A DNA stretch of 64,000 nucleotides from Linepithema humile (Eukaryota > Arthropoda > Insecta > Hymenoptera > Formicidae): assembly GCF_040581485.1 (NCBI RefSeq), contig NC_090135.1, positions 2,411,001 through 2,475,000 on the forward strand, given 5' to 3'. Numbering within the stretch: position 1 is the first letter of the stretch; each line of letters begins with the position of its first letter. Made by a program: the position numbers and the translations under genes. Positions 52,803 to 64,000 of the stretch are shown here, in pieces. The notes below the pieces were generated by a model that saw only the letters and a list, made by a program, of their open reading frames with translations, was not told the DNA's origin and made no database searches.

Positions 52803-53540
52803 TATAGGGTGTCCCACAACTCCCACAACAATGGAAGGGGCATATTCCTGACGAAGAATAGATTTATACACAAAAATTAATGTTTAGGCTATAAAATTGT
52901 AGGAGTAATTAAAGGTTGAAAGTGACCAATAGGAGAGCATGGAACGCGACGTTTTTATTTGAAAATTTAGTAAATGCTCGTGACAAGTATTGCCAAGTTC
53001 ATGTTGCGTCGCTGTTGATTGTCGAATTTCCAGGCGGTCATCTGTCATTCGCTCTGTATAAAGAAGTGATTTCAATATTTATTTTTATCAATTCAGCAAT
53101 TATCAAACACTCTGTATATACACAGGCTGTCCCACATAAGATGAATCACCTCTTGTGTACAGGTAGAGCGGGTTAAATCGAGTAGAAAAGTCCTCTACCG
53201 TTTTGCGATTTTCGCAATAATTAATGAGAAATTAATTAAAGAAGATTGGCCAACTTGCGTGAGTCTAAGCGCGCGGCGAGAAGAGACCCTACTGTTACGT
53301 GGTCGCTAGGATGCAAGGATTTAACGTTACGCACTGCTCGTATGTTGCCGATGTCATTTGTAGAGCGCTCCCCTCCCAACGCTTTGTCGCGCGCCTAGTA
53401 ACCAAATAACAGTGAGCTGTACCGCCACGGGTCGCTTCTCGCCGCGCTCTTAAACTCGCGCGAATTGGCCGATATTGTTTAATTAATTCCTCATTAATTA
53501 TTGCGAAAATTGCAAAATGGTAGAAAACTTTTGGATAAAC
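52803..53540. mobile_element. Two further MITEs of the same group, diverged (C, D)
   Basis: C runs from TATAGGGTGTCCCACAAC at 52803 to CACTCTGTATAT near 53115. D starts at about 53123 with ACAGGCTGTCCCACATAAG and carries GATTTTCGCAATAATTAATG arms up to about 53525, with the right end truncated. Confidence 0.65.
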
Positions 53541-53559
53541 TTCCGAAAAGCTATCATCT

Positions 53560-53915
53560 CCGATTTGGCTGATTTTCAGCCTAATTACTTATTTTATCTA
53601 GTAAATAATATTCCCAAATGGATTTTTGGCGCAAATGCCTCTTCCGCCCCCCGGCCTCCCTCAAAAGTATAATCATTTTTGTTAATTATTTCAGAAGGTA
53701 TTTATTATACGGAAAAAACTTGAGACAAAAAATGAAGCTTATAAATAGCTCTACAAATAAAGTGCTATACATATTTTACCTAACTCCAATATTTTAGTCG
53801 TTATTATCAAAAAACTTGCAAAACCCACTGTCTCCACGCATACACTTTCTACGCGAAACGCGAGATTCCATATGGGTTTACGAATTTCTATACAATGTGA
53901 GATTCAATCCAAATC
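53560..53915. other. No gene recognised
   Basis: AT-rich sequence without ORFs or clear repeats. Confidence 0.4.
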
Positions 53916-54480
53916 CTATGTTCTATCCAGATACTGGAATCTTTTGTACTTACTATCAATATGTTTCAACATTGATATCTTAAAACAATTATCAAAATTA
54001 TGTAAATCAAAAGGTAACTGTGATTTTAATTTTTGAAGAAAATGTTCAAAACGTTCTGAATTGTATCTTAAAATTCTTTTATAATTTTCTGAACTATCGA
54101 TCGGGAAATGAGTTTCTGATATAATTGAGCGACGAACTTTGGCACACAATTTTCAATATTGTTAGATGCAATATTTTTATCAATTACAAAATTATTTATA
54201 TTATTATATAAATTTAATAATACTTAATTTCTGGTATGTTTTCTATTTTAAATATTACAGACGTCTGTAATGACGAATTATCTTGCGATTTCTCATCAGT
54301 TGAATCTTGTAATTGATGTATTTGGAATGAACATATACTTAAGTGTTTTTGTAATGAAAAAAAAGATGGAAATATCCGATTAAAAAAAATCCGATATTCA
54401 AATGTTTTATATGTGCTCCAGTATCTCTGGAAATCTTTTTTAAACAAATTCGACAATTTATTTTATTAGAGCAATCTTTA
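53916..54480 (-). pseudogene. Degenerate minus-strand coding remnant with zinc-finger-like segment
   Basis: Near 54470 the minus strand reads NCRICLKKISRDTGAHIKHL, which resembles a BED-type zinc finger. A frame change follows and then polar sequence to 54214. A second block (54149-53916) reads NSERFEHFLQKLKSQLPFDL. It may be a hAT- or SAM-gene-family remnant; I cannot assign it. Confidence 0.35.
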
Positions 54481-54799
54481 ATGCGATGTTACTATTTAAA
54501 AAACTATTTTTTTGAGCGTAATGATATTTTATGTGTCAAAAAAACACTTATGATTACGCAGGAAAACTATCATCCGATCGCATGATTAAACTTCAAATTT
54601 CTTTTCTGTTCAGTAAATAATTATATAAATAGTTATATGAATCTAAGAAGCTGTAAATATAATTATTACAATTTTTACTTAACATATTGAAATTTATTCA
54701 TAATTTTTTTTAATAATCTTTTTATAATTTTTCTTTATAAAACAATATATATAAAAGGAACAAGAAATACCAATGCATAAAAAGAATCCAATTTTAATA

Positions 54800-55340
54800 T
54801 GGGTCACTTTATAAATATATCGTTAACATTTTTGTATGTTTTATTAGCGCATTCTTGAACGCGTAATATATTTGATGCATTCCATTTTTGATCAACTTTG
54901 CTCTGTGGCTTCTGATTATGGATTAACCACATTTTATTTTGTTCTGTGGTTTGTTCATCATTAACTAAGAAGCATTAAAGAAGTAAGCATTTATTGAACA
55001 TATATATTGTGTATATATACACACAAAACTTCCATCATTAATTTTAATTAATACAAAATTAATATTAATACCTTAAAAATTAATATGAATACCTTGGCTT
55101 ACAATAGCAACATTTTGTTCAATTTGAATATTATTTTTTAGTTTTTTAGCAGAACGAATAAATTTTAATACGTTACGAAATTGTCGACTAATTTTCCTCT
55201 TGAGATACCAGCTTTATAATTTCTTGAATACTGCTTTCGTATAGGTAGCATATAGTAAGTTTCCTTACATTCTTTTGGAAATAACTCGATTATTTCTTGT
55301 GTAATTTTGGCAAAATCTTCGTTTTGAAGTGTTTTGTAAA
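54800..55340 (-). pseudogene. Fragments related to the gene at 59013-62608
   Basis: Minus strand 55340-55090 reads LQNEDFAKITQEIIELFPKE and ETYYMLPIRK...RGKLVDN. These correspond to exons 6-7 of the 11-exon gene (KICELFPCETK|ESYYCPPAGK...GKLPDKIKN). A further piece at 54960-54810 reads NQKPQSKVDQKW. Stops interrupt it. Confidence 0.55.
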
Positions 55341-55358
55341 AGAATAAAATTTAACATC

Positions 55359-55720
55359 CCATGTGGGAAATGACTACCGGCGAGATAATGGCCCAGTACC
55401 GATTTTTGGTACTGAGTATTGGCGCGTTACTAGATGCCAGTACTGATGTGATACTGGAGAAATACTGGGATGATAAAATTGGGCCAAGACTCGAATTACA
55501 GTACTATTTTGGTACAGGATTCCAGTATTGCTGCAGTATCGATTTCCATTATTGTTACGGTATTAAATCAGTACCGATTCTCAACATAACAGTACTAAAA
55601 ATCAGTACCAATCCCCAATACAGTAACAGTATTAAATATCTGTACCGATTTCAAATACTATTATAGTATCAAAAATCAATACTGATTTTTAATACTGTAA
55701 CAATATTTAAGATTACCCAT
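55359..55720. repeat. CACTA terminus with subterminal GTACTG repeats
   Basis: CCCATGTGGGAAATGACTACC start, nearly identical to 42886-43270. It is joined to a TA-rich microsatellite region (55820-55900) without genes. Confidence 0.75.
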
Positions 55721-55819
55721 AAAACATTAAGATATACTTAGTGCATACAATGTATATACATTTCCTGTATATACCATGTGTATACAAAGTGTACATACAT
55801 TAGATATAAGTCATAAAAC

Positions 55820-55874
<55 letters not shown>

Positions 55875-56049
55875 TATATATATATTATATATACTTTTTT
55901 ATACGTGTTGATACATAGAATATGAAATGTATGTGCAAATGTAACCGGAACAACATACATAGAATATCCAGTACATACATATGTATGTACGTGTATTAGT
56001 ACAGTTTATGTATATACTTTATATACATTCTTTTTATATATAGCATGTA

Positions 56050-56560
56050 TACCCATGTGGGAATTTTATACATCAGACTAGTATTAGATACTGGCAAGAT
56101 ACAGATCCAGTACCGAAAAACGAGTTTTACGTTTCGGTACTGGCATAGTACAAAACCAGTATTAAAATAACAATGGTTTAGTACTAACCCATTATCTAAA
56201 TCAGTATTGAATAATGGTACTGAAATGGTATACTGCCGGTAAATTTACGGTACTGTATTTGTACAAAAATTAGTAAAAGAAAATGTCAAATGTCAAGTAC
56301 CGAGACGGTATACTGCCGGTAAATTCAAGGTACCGTGCCCGTACTGGAATTGGTAAAAGATGAGCGTTGAATGCCAGTATCGAAATGGTACAATGCCGGT
56401 AAATTTTTTAGCACTAAAATTGGCAAAAGAAGAACATCGAATACTTAGTATACATCATAGGAGGCAGTGTCAAAGAGTATAACCGTTGTATATTTTAATG
56501 TGACAGAAAGTGAAACTATATTCTAGTCCATTGCGTTATTAACAAAACGGATAAAACTTT
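56050..56560. repeat. Inverted copy of the CACTA flank at 48040-48850
   Basis: CCCATGTGGGAATTTTATAC, then CAGTACC/GGTACTG motifs and the block CATAGGAGGCAGTGTCAAAG, reverse complementary to 48100-48850. Confidence 0.8.
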
Positions 56561-56565
56561 AAAAT

Positions 56566-57290
56566 GGTGATACACGCTTATTTATTGAGCCTTAGCTTGT
56601 TCTAGGTGCTATTTATTAATATATTTTACATGTGTTTGTCGTATATCTTACATCTAATTGTCGAACGTTTCGGCACCTTTTTTTGGGCCTTCTTCAGCGA
56701 ATCTAATTTTTGTTGCGTCTCTTAGTCAAAATTTAAACTGGTTGTTTTTTTGGTGTAGGTCTCTTTTGTCCATTTTTACGAACTTTTTGTCCACCCCTTG
56801 CTTTTTCCTCGTGTGTCAGACATGGCAACTTAATTCTTCTGACTGTCTGGATTGATTTTTATTGTGACTTGTTACTTTTGGTGTTGTTTGTTTCATGAAA
56901 CGTACGTGTATTAGTACAGTGTATTAGTGTTGTTCGTTTCATGAAACGAACAACACCAAAAGTAACAAGTCACAATAAAAATCAATCCAGACAGTCAGAA
57001 GAATTAAGTTGCCATGTCTGACACACGAGGAAAAAGCAAGGGGTGGACAAAAAGTTCGTAAAAATGGACAAAAGAGACCTACACCAAAAAAACAACCAGT
57101 TTAAATTTTGACTAAGAGACGCAACAAAAATTAGATTCGCTGAAGAAGGCCCAAAAAAAGGTGCCGAAACGTTCGACAATTAGATGTAAGATATACGACA
57201 AACACATGTAAAATATATTAATAAATAGCACCTAGACAAGCTAAGGCTCAATAAATAAGCGTGTATCACCATTTTAAAGTTTTAATTGAA
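56566..57290. mobile_element. 720-bp palindrome with mirrored 65-codon ORFs
   Basis: The left arm (to about 56900) and right arm (from about 56939) are near-perfect reverse complements around a spacer of about 35 bp (GTACGTGTATTAGTACAG). The same 65-codon ORF appears on plus at 56658-56855 and minus at 56982-57179. It interrupts the upstream flank of the CACTA copy between AAACGGATAAA and its repetition at 57322. Confidence 0.85.
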
Positions 57291-57564
57291 AAACTGAGCC
57301 TAATTAAAAAATTCTTTTTATAAAACGGATAAACTTAGTAAAAAAGAATTATATTTCTTTACAAAAAAAGAGAACCTTGAATAATTGGCCGAGAAACGGA
57401 GTAATAACAGTTATTGTGAGTGATAACTCTGTTATTTATCATTTTTACTAGTTGTCAAATTCTCTCTTTTTTTTGTATTATAGAAAATAATTTTTTAATT
57501 GCAATTATATCAATTTTATAACTCATAGTTACAGCTATATCCAGTGGTAAAAATTTAATAAAAA

Positions 57565-58826
57565 ATGCTGAAAAGGAAGTACTTTTATACCAAAAAATAT
57601 CGAGATTTAAAGAAGCTAAAGACTATATCATCATCATCGTTATCATGATAATGAAATATATGAAAACGAGAATCAAAAAAATCAGTTACAATCTGACAAT
57701 ATTTGGGTAACCGAAAGTGAAGTTGAAAAACAACGTGCACAAATTTTGCCTTCTTCTTCAGCGTTATCTCATGATAATAGAAATACCAAGTAATTGCACA
57801 CATATTTAGAATTAAAAATATTTTACATATTTGATGATAAAATTATCTGTTCATCATTATTTGATGATGATATTGAAATTATCTGTTAATACAATTTATA
57901 CTTTTTAACAACGTAATGATTAATTTTGATGAAATTTTTGGATTTATTATTAAAAAAATAAATAAATGAATAATAAATAATAAATAAATAAACAAATAAT
58001 AATAATAATAAATAATCTTTTTGAATATTAAATATATTTTTCTAATTAAATAAGTAAAATCTTCAATTCTTTAGCATCTTTGATAATGAAATTACATCAT
58101 CTTCATCAAGTGAAGAATTATGTCAGGACAACGAAGTCGAAGAACAATTAGAAAAATTAGATCCAAACATTTCTTTTAAACAAAAGATACTTGATTGGTC
58201 TGTTAAAAAATGTTGCATGTCTCAATAACAAAATGTTATCTGAGTTATTATGTATTTTGAAAACTGAACATGACGAATTTCCAAAAACAGCTGCAACATT
58301 TCTGCAAACTAAAAATTCCAGAAATGTTGTTAAATTTATGTTAAGTGCTAATGGATCGTTTGGTACTTACATTTATTTTGGTTTAGAAAAAGCTCTTAAA
58401 TTGATGATAAATCCTAAAGTATATGTAAAAGATGTAATTGAAATTTTTGTTAACATCGACGATGTACAAATTTATAAAAATTTAAAACAACAATTTTGGC
58501 CTATATTGATTATGTTACATGATAAGAAATACATTGTCAAACCGCAAGTTGTTGCTATATATCACGGTGAATCTAAACCAAAATCGCCAACGGAGTTTTT
58601 AAATGAATTTATAGAAGAACTATTAAGTTTAATGACCAATAAAATTAAATTGTCAGATAAAATATATAATATTAAAGTGTTAGGTTTTATATGGGATACA
58701 CCGGCTAGGTCATTTATTAAATGTGTAAAATCTCACGTAGCATTTTATGCATGCGAACGTTGTACCGTACACCGAAAAAATTATATTCTCAAATATATAC
58801 TTAATAGAGATATTCTTAACAAATAA
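57565..58826 (+). pseudogene. CACTA-type transposase, second family, inverted partial copy
   Basis: Starts MLKRKYFYTKKYRDLKK as in the minus copy but meets a stop after about 27 codons. From 58150 it is open through SANGSFGTYIYFGLEKAL, IFVNIDDVQIYKN, YHGESKPKSPTEF and, unlike the other copy, retains IWDTPARSFIKCVKSH (second Asp motif) and FYACERCTV (zinc pair). It then breaks off at 58826. Confidence 0.82.
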
Positions 58827-59012
58827 GGATATTTTCCTCTTAACGTGATGGTTTTTAGAATATCTTCTTAAATTAAGAATATATATTCTTAATACTTCCG
58901 CATGCGCAATTATGCGCAACGTGCGACAACGTGCATATGTCATTTACTGCGTGTGTTCTTGGTTCTTGGTTCTTGGTTCTGTTATTCAGTGATTCTGTGT
59001 GATTTATAAAAA

Positions 59013-62000
59013 ATGGATAAAGAAGTGATTAAATGGTTGGAAGAAGAAGATCTAAGCGATTTAATGGAAGTATTTGAAAGTGAGTATGAAATATTGATAA
59101 AGACTGAGTTGTGTTACTCTGTATTTATGTGTACGTGCATGCGTGTAAAAAATCTCAACTTCCGATTCTAGATTACACAAAATTTCTTTCTTTTTTCAAA
59201 TATTTTTATTATAATTATTTGTAATTAGCTTAACCTTTATTCACAAATGTCCAGTCTAGCTATTTATCTAACCTTATCTATCTAACCTTAAACTTATTGC
59301 ATATGCATTGTATGTACTTTGCAATCTAATATATACATATATTTAACATAATATGTTGTCGTTTCAAATTCTTGTTTTATTTTCTTTCCATTAATCCTTT
59401 CTTTAATGTAATTTCAAAATAGAATTACATTTGCACTTTTCATTGAATATGCTGCAAGCTATTGTGCTTTATTTCTTGTGCTTTTTCCTAGGTCAAAAAA
59501 TAAGTAGCATGAAAAGATTACTCGCTCTAAATGAAGAATTAATAAAAGAATTAATTCCTCAGATAGGATTGCGAGCAGGTTTTCTTAGTAGTTGAAAGCA
59601 GCTAGTAGTAAGTGTGCCTATTGTTTAAGATTTGCTATATCGAAGCATGTACATACTTCAACTTTCAATCTTTAATACATTTCACTCTTTCTTAATAACA
59701 TTTTTCTATACGTTAATATAATGCTTATATTAAATAAATGTTTATGATTTTTATTTGCAGGCCTCTAAAGAAACATTAATTATTTCAAACGACACACCAA
59801 TAGTAATAACTACAATATCTGAAATATCTGAAGTTTCAGAATTACCTGAAGAACCTGAAGAACCTGAAGAACCTGAAGAAGTATTTGAGAAACCTACTAT
59901 CGTAAGATTATATGTATATACAATATATCTAAAATTAAATTTAAAAAATTTCTAATTAATACATTTTCATTAATTGGATTTATATAGCAGATTCTTTTAA
60001 ATTTATACTTTCAAAAATGTCAAACTCATTACTTCATGTACAACTTCAAAAGATCATATAGTTAAATGATGTTCCAATTTGCTATTTTTTTTTAGATAAT
60101 AAATTAATAAATTAATTCTGTATAAATAAATGTAATTGTGAAGAGTTATTGCTTCAGATGATATATTTTTCTATTTAAGATTTTTTATTTAAAAATTTGA
60201 CATCAAAATGAAACTTTTTTGATTCAAGTGGAAAATTCTTCCGTAATTGAAATTTATTTTTATTTTTTCCAGAACCACTCTATTAAGCACACTAATTTTG
60301 ATTTAAAAGAAACGCTATTTTTACCTTCTGTTTCCAATATTGATTCAACTCAAGAAATTAAGAAAAAAAGATTTAAAGGAAGAAAAGAAAGTGTATCTAT
60401 AGAGACAAAAAAAGAAAATCCTAAATGCCAACAGAGAGTCGACACATCTTATCTTTTAAATCATCAGAAAAATTATCAGCTTTGGTTCGTAAATCTCATT
60501 TTGACTTATTATTAATATTCAGTGATATTCATATTTAATACTTTTTTATTTCTTGTATCTTTAATATTTTTAGAACTTTGAGAAACTTTTGGAAAATCAT
60601 TCCTTAAAAAGTTATTCTGCTCTTCATAATTTTAAGAAAAAGGGAATGCTCACTGATTTAGATAGATCCGCCATAACTGAAACAGTAGCTAATGTCATCC
60701 TTCAGCTGAATCACTTGTAAATATTTGTTTTGTGAACTCTTTAATAATATTTTAAAACAATTTGAACTTTGTCTTCTTTTTTGTTTTTTTTTTTTTTAAT
60801 AGGCCGACATCTGCAGAATACAATATTGCAGCAAGTAAAATATGTGAATTGTTTCCGTGTGAAACTAAGGTAAAATTTATAATAAAAAAAATTTCTTTTA
60901 TTCAATTACATTAGAATTAGAAAATTACATTTATTTATTTTTTTTTTTTATGTTCAATGGATGTCTTTTTTTTATCTGAAATGTAGGAGTCGTATTATTG
61001 TCCGCCAGCAGGCAAACATAGAAATGCGTCAGGTAAACTTCCTGATAAAATAAAAAATATAAAATACCAAGTCAAGAAAAAAGCTGCTGGTTCTTGGGCC
61101 ATATCTGAATCTTCTTCTATTCCCAGTGAAGATAGAATTACTCATTGTGCAAAGTTTGCAGGTAACAATTGTATCTATTAATCTTGAGAGATTTTATTCA
61201 AAATTTCCAAAAAGAAAAATATTTGTAGTTTGTTAAAATGTATAGTATTTTTTTTTTATAACAATAAGGAAATAATATTTATTAGGCAAATATCCAATAC
61301 AGAGATATGATTTTGTGTAAATCAGGTTTACAAATGTATAGGGTAACGATTAAGAAGTGGATAAATTTATAATTTTTCTTAATTACTTAATCTCAATAAC
61401 ATTTTATACATAAAGTTGTTATCGCTTTTTTGATTTTTTCAGGAAGTTGTGATCCAAATGACTCTGCAATTAAAACTGCAATTGCTCATTTAAAATACGA
61501 TAGTATTGAGTCTTGGCCTGAAGTTTTGCGTAGTTGGTCAGTTACACATCCTTTACGCTTTCAGTATCTTAGGGAAACTAGACCGATATCGCAGCTACAG
61601 AAGATAGACAGACCGTCTTCTGCTCAATTGCAGTCTGCTTTAGTAAATGATTATTTCAAAAATTGGCCTGTGCTTTCACTACCAAACGGATATCTACTGG
61701 TAAGAAAATTGAATGTACATATTTTAAATGTAATGCTCTTCCTCTCTTTTCGATTTTTTTCCTTTCAAATACATTGAGTTAATTAATTTGCAGATTCAAC
61801 AAGATTTTAAAGAGTTATATCCTGGCAGAGAAGATGGCTTAATATCAAAGTGGGATTCAACCAAAGAAGCCTTGATTAACCTCCTTCATGCTGAAATTTC
61901 AAAATCAGATGAATATGGTAGAAAGTTACTTACAGATTTGACTGTTACAGATGCAGGTATTTATAAAAAAATTGTATTTGCAGTAAAATTTCTTTTATTA

Positions 62001-62608
62001 TTAATATATAATTTTTATTACTTTATTTAAACTATTTGTTAATGTTTTTCAGATAAAAATGATGTAATTTTATTTCATTTATTGCCATCACTCTGTTGTA
62101 AAAGGACAAGAGGTGCAAGAGTGGGCATACCATCTGTTGCAGAAGCCAAGCAGACTTTTCTCCTCCATATCTATGTAATTATCAATCGTTATAAATATTT
62201 TTATTTTATAATAATGATTTACATTCTCATTCATTATTTTCAAAAATATGTTTATAGATCCCAGGAGATTTGAATCGTCAAATCAAGATACATACTGAGT
62301 GGTTAGCAAATCGTGGTCAGAACTTGCAGCCGACATTAATATTTGTTGGACCTACTTTAACGAATATTACTGCCAGTTACGTCCAAATAGATAATGTAAG
62401 GTACGAACTCCGCACTCCGTTAAAAGCACTAGATACATGTTTCAAGGCGTTTCATGCGTTAGATGCTGCATACCAAGAAGAGTGCCAAGCAATTTGGCTT
62501 TTTATTCAAAAGTATTTTTATGATTTATATCTCAAAGAAGATAGTAACATTCCGCGAGTAAAAAGTATACTTAGTTCCTTGAAGGGATTGATTTTAAAAG
62601 AAATCTAG
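59013..62608 (+). CDS. 11-exon gene with SAM-like N-terminus, 605 codons, one in-frame TGA
   Basis: Exons: 59013-59079, 59492-59607, 59761-59901, 60273-60488, 60574-60716, 60803-60869, 60987-61161, 61443-61699, 61794-61956, 62053-62174, 62258-62608. All junctions are GT/AG and the total is a multiple of three. Exons 1-2 resemble a SAM domain (VIKWLEEEDLSDLMEVF; LIKELIPQIGLRA). Exon 3 has a PEEPEEPEE run. Exons 6-7 hold KICELFPCE and YYCPPAGK...GKLPDKI. Exons 9-11 hold DFKELYPG, LLPSLCCKR and QPTLIFVGPTL. It resembles a multicopy insect family often near CACTA elements (from memory). The TGA at 59593-59595, in exon 2, stands where Trp would be expected. All other exons are open. Confidence 0.7.
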
Positions 62609-62610
62609 TT

Positions 62611-62728
62611 TCTGCTTATGTTGTTCTTCTGCTAATGTTGTTCTTCTGCTAATGTTGTTCTTCTGCTAATGTTGTTCTTCTGCTAATGCTGTTCTTCTGC
62701 TAATGCTATTCTTCTACTAATACTATTC
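62611..62728. repeat. 17-bp minisatellite
   Basis: GCTAATGTTGTTCTTCT repeated about seven times with few changes. Confidence 0.9.
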
Positions 62729-62771
62729 TATATTTTTGTTTTATGTAGCATAGCTTTTATTATTTACAAAA

Positions 62772-64000
62772 ATGTATACTTGTAACGATTGTTACTTTCA
62801 ATTGCCTTCCATAAAAGCATTATGCTGTCATTTACAGATAATTCATTCATATAATGTTTTTAGTGTGTATAAATGCGCTCAGAATGGTTGCTCTCGAGAG
62901 TATAACTCAATAAAAGCTTTTAGAAAACATTTGAGAGATAAACATTCTGCTCGTATGCTTGGTGCAGTACCATTGCAGGTTTTTCATCAGGAGCATTTGG
63001 AAATTAAGGGGTTACACTACCCAAGCGCGTCGAAAAAAATAAGCTTTTTCGTGAATTTTTTTCTTGAATTCTAGGTGGTGGATCAAAACAAAAATTTAGA
63101 GCTTTATTACACATATATTAAAGTTCTCAAAAATATTTTTTATTTATATATGTATAACAAAATGGCGTCGTGGCAGTATAAAAAACAAAAAAAATTTTTT
63201 TTGTAAGAGAAAAACGGTGTGCACCGTTGCAGTCTTGGTGTGCCATCTGGAACAAAAAAAAAAAATTTTTTCTTAATTTACAATAGATTTTCCGTGGAAG
63301 TACACACGATTTTTATGATTGATAAATTATTACGTTTGCAGTTAACAATTTAAGGTCGATTTTTTTGCTAAAAAATGAAAAAAAAATTTCAACTCATACA
63401 AATTTGTGAATTTTTAAACAAAATTAAAAATCCTCGGTACTTCTATGGAAAAACTATTGTAAATTAAGAAAAAATTTTTTTTTTTGTTCCAGATTGCACA
63501 CCAGGACTGCAACGGTGCACACCGTTTTTCTCTTACAAAAAAAATTTTTTTTGTTTTTTATACTGCCACGACGCCATTTTGTTATACATATATAAATAAA
63601 AAATATTTTTGAGAACTTTAATATATGTGTAATAAAGCCCTAAATTTTTGTTTTGATCCACCACCTAGAATTCAAGAAAAAAATTCACGAAAAAGCTTAT
63701 TTTTTTCGACGCGCTTGGGTAGTGTAACCCCTTAATGAAAATGTAGAATTAAATATAAGAAATGCCGTTGAACAAATTGGTAATCAAAATGACCAGATTA
63801 GAGATATGCATAATGATGCTATTACTGCTCTTGATTTCAAGAATGTTATATTTGAATCATCAAGAGCTTTAGTTGCTAAATTATATACTAATAATACTTT
63901 AAACAGAGCTCACGTGCAGGAGGTAATGGAACTTTTTTCTGAATTTTTTTTGAGTGGTTTTATTACTATACTTCGATCCAAAACTATGTCTATATTTGAT
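62772..64000 (+). pseudogene. C2H2 zinc-finger protein of a CACTA-type element, split by a MITE, runs off the window
   Basis: ATG at 62772. Two C2H2 fingers: residues 2-24 (YTCNDCYFQLPSIKALCCHL..H) and 33-58 (YKCAQNGCSREYNS...HLRDKH). The frame is interrupted after HLE by the TTAA-flanked palindrome at 63008-63731. It continues with NVELNIRNAVEQIG and ALVAKLYTNNTLNRAHVQEV to the window edge. The RxxVAKLY-type segment is, as I recall, the usual region after the fingers in insect CACTA-related transposases. Excising the insertion with one TTAA restores the frame. Confidence 0.7.
63008..63731. mobile_element. Palindromic MITE with TTAA target
   Basis: Starts GGGGTTACACTACCCAAGCG and ends with its reverse complement; TTAA at 63004-63007 and 63732-63735. 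Arms of more than 300 bp match almost perfectly (GGTGTGCACCGTTGCAG / CTGCAACGGTGCACACC). The centre differs slightly. Non-coding; it interrupts the zinc-finger ORF. Confidence 0.9.

Overview
The window is eukaryotic, AT-rich, and consists almost entirely of transposable elements. I infer an insect, most likely an ant or other hymenopteran. The evidence is consensus GT/AG introns, a Helitron with a PIF1 helicase, a Ty3/gypsy element primed by tRNA-Trp with a CHCC Gag box (CsRn1 type), an errantivirus-like LTR element with an env remnant, CACTA-type transposases, and MITEs starting TACAGGGTGTC. I see no ordinary housekeeping gene. No RNA gene or CRISPR array was recognised.

Layout. 0.7-1.37 kb: 3' part of a minus-strand gene for a Pro-rich, poly-Gln, RGG protein. 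1.37-5.8 kb: decayed Helitron helicase with a C-terminal ubiquitin-protease (USP) domain, interrupted by two solo LTRs that each have a 4-bp target duplication. 6.16-6.32 kb: a MITE. 6.35-9.78 kb: fold-back structure with arms made of a 32-bp satellite and a loop holding three small palindromic elements. 10.27-12.30 kb: a 2.03-kb near-perfect palindrome with a 9-bp duplication. 12.3-18.2 kb: virus-like gene cluster (putative jelly-roll capsid protein, RNase H-like nuclease, intron-containing minus-strand genes, TATA promoters).

18.4-34.4 kb is a nest of insertions. A CACTA transposase fragment is split by a young, intact CsRn1-type gypsy element (18808-24661) and by a 9.3-kb element bounded by TTAA (24977-34243). 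That element encodes a Mutator-like-domain transposase which is itself cut by a TA-flanked MITE. It also received an errantivirus-like LTR element (29021-34135) whose pol core is deleted in frame. 35.1-37.6 kb carries an inverted, nearly complete CACTA transposase.

37.7-59 kb: MITEs, then inverted copies of a second CACTA-like family. Its parts are an intact 7-exon accessory gene at 43479-45316, a damaged inverted copy at 40.5-42.8 kb, and transposase remnants at 45.6-47.85 and 57.56-58.83 kb. GTACTG/CAGTAC subterminal arrays lie around them. 59.0-62.6 kb: an 11-exon gene with a SAM-like start, in frame throughout apart from one TGA. 62.8-64 kb: a C2H2 zinc-finger ORF split by a TTAA-flanked palindrome and running off the window.

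Many insertions leave exact target duplications, and removing one duplication copy restores the interrupted frame. The order of events can therefore be read directly from the sequence.
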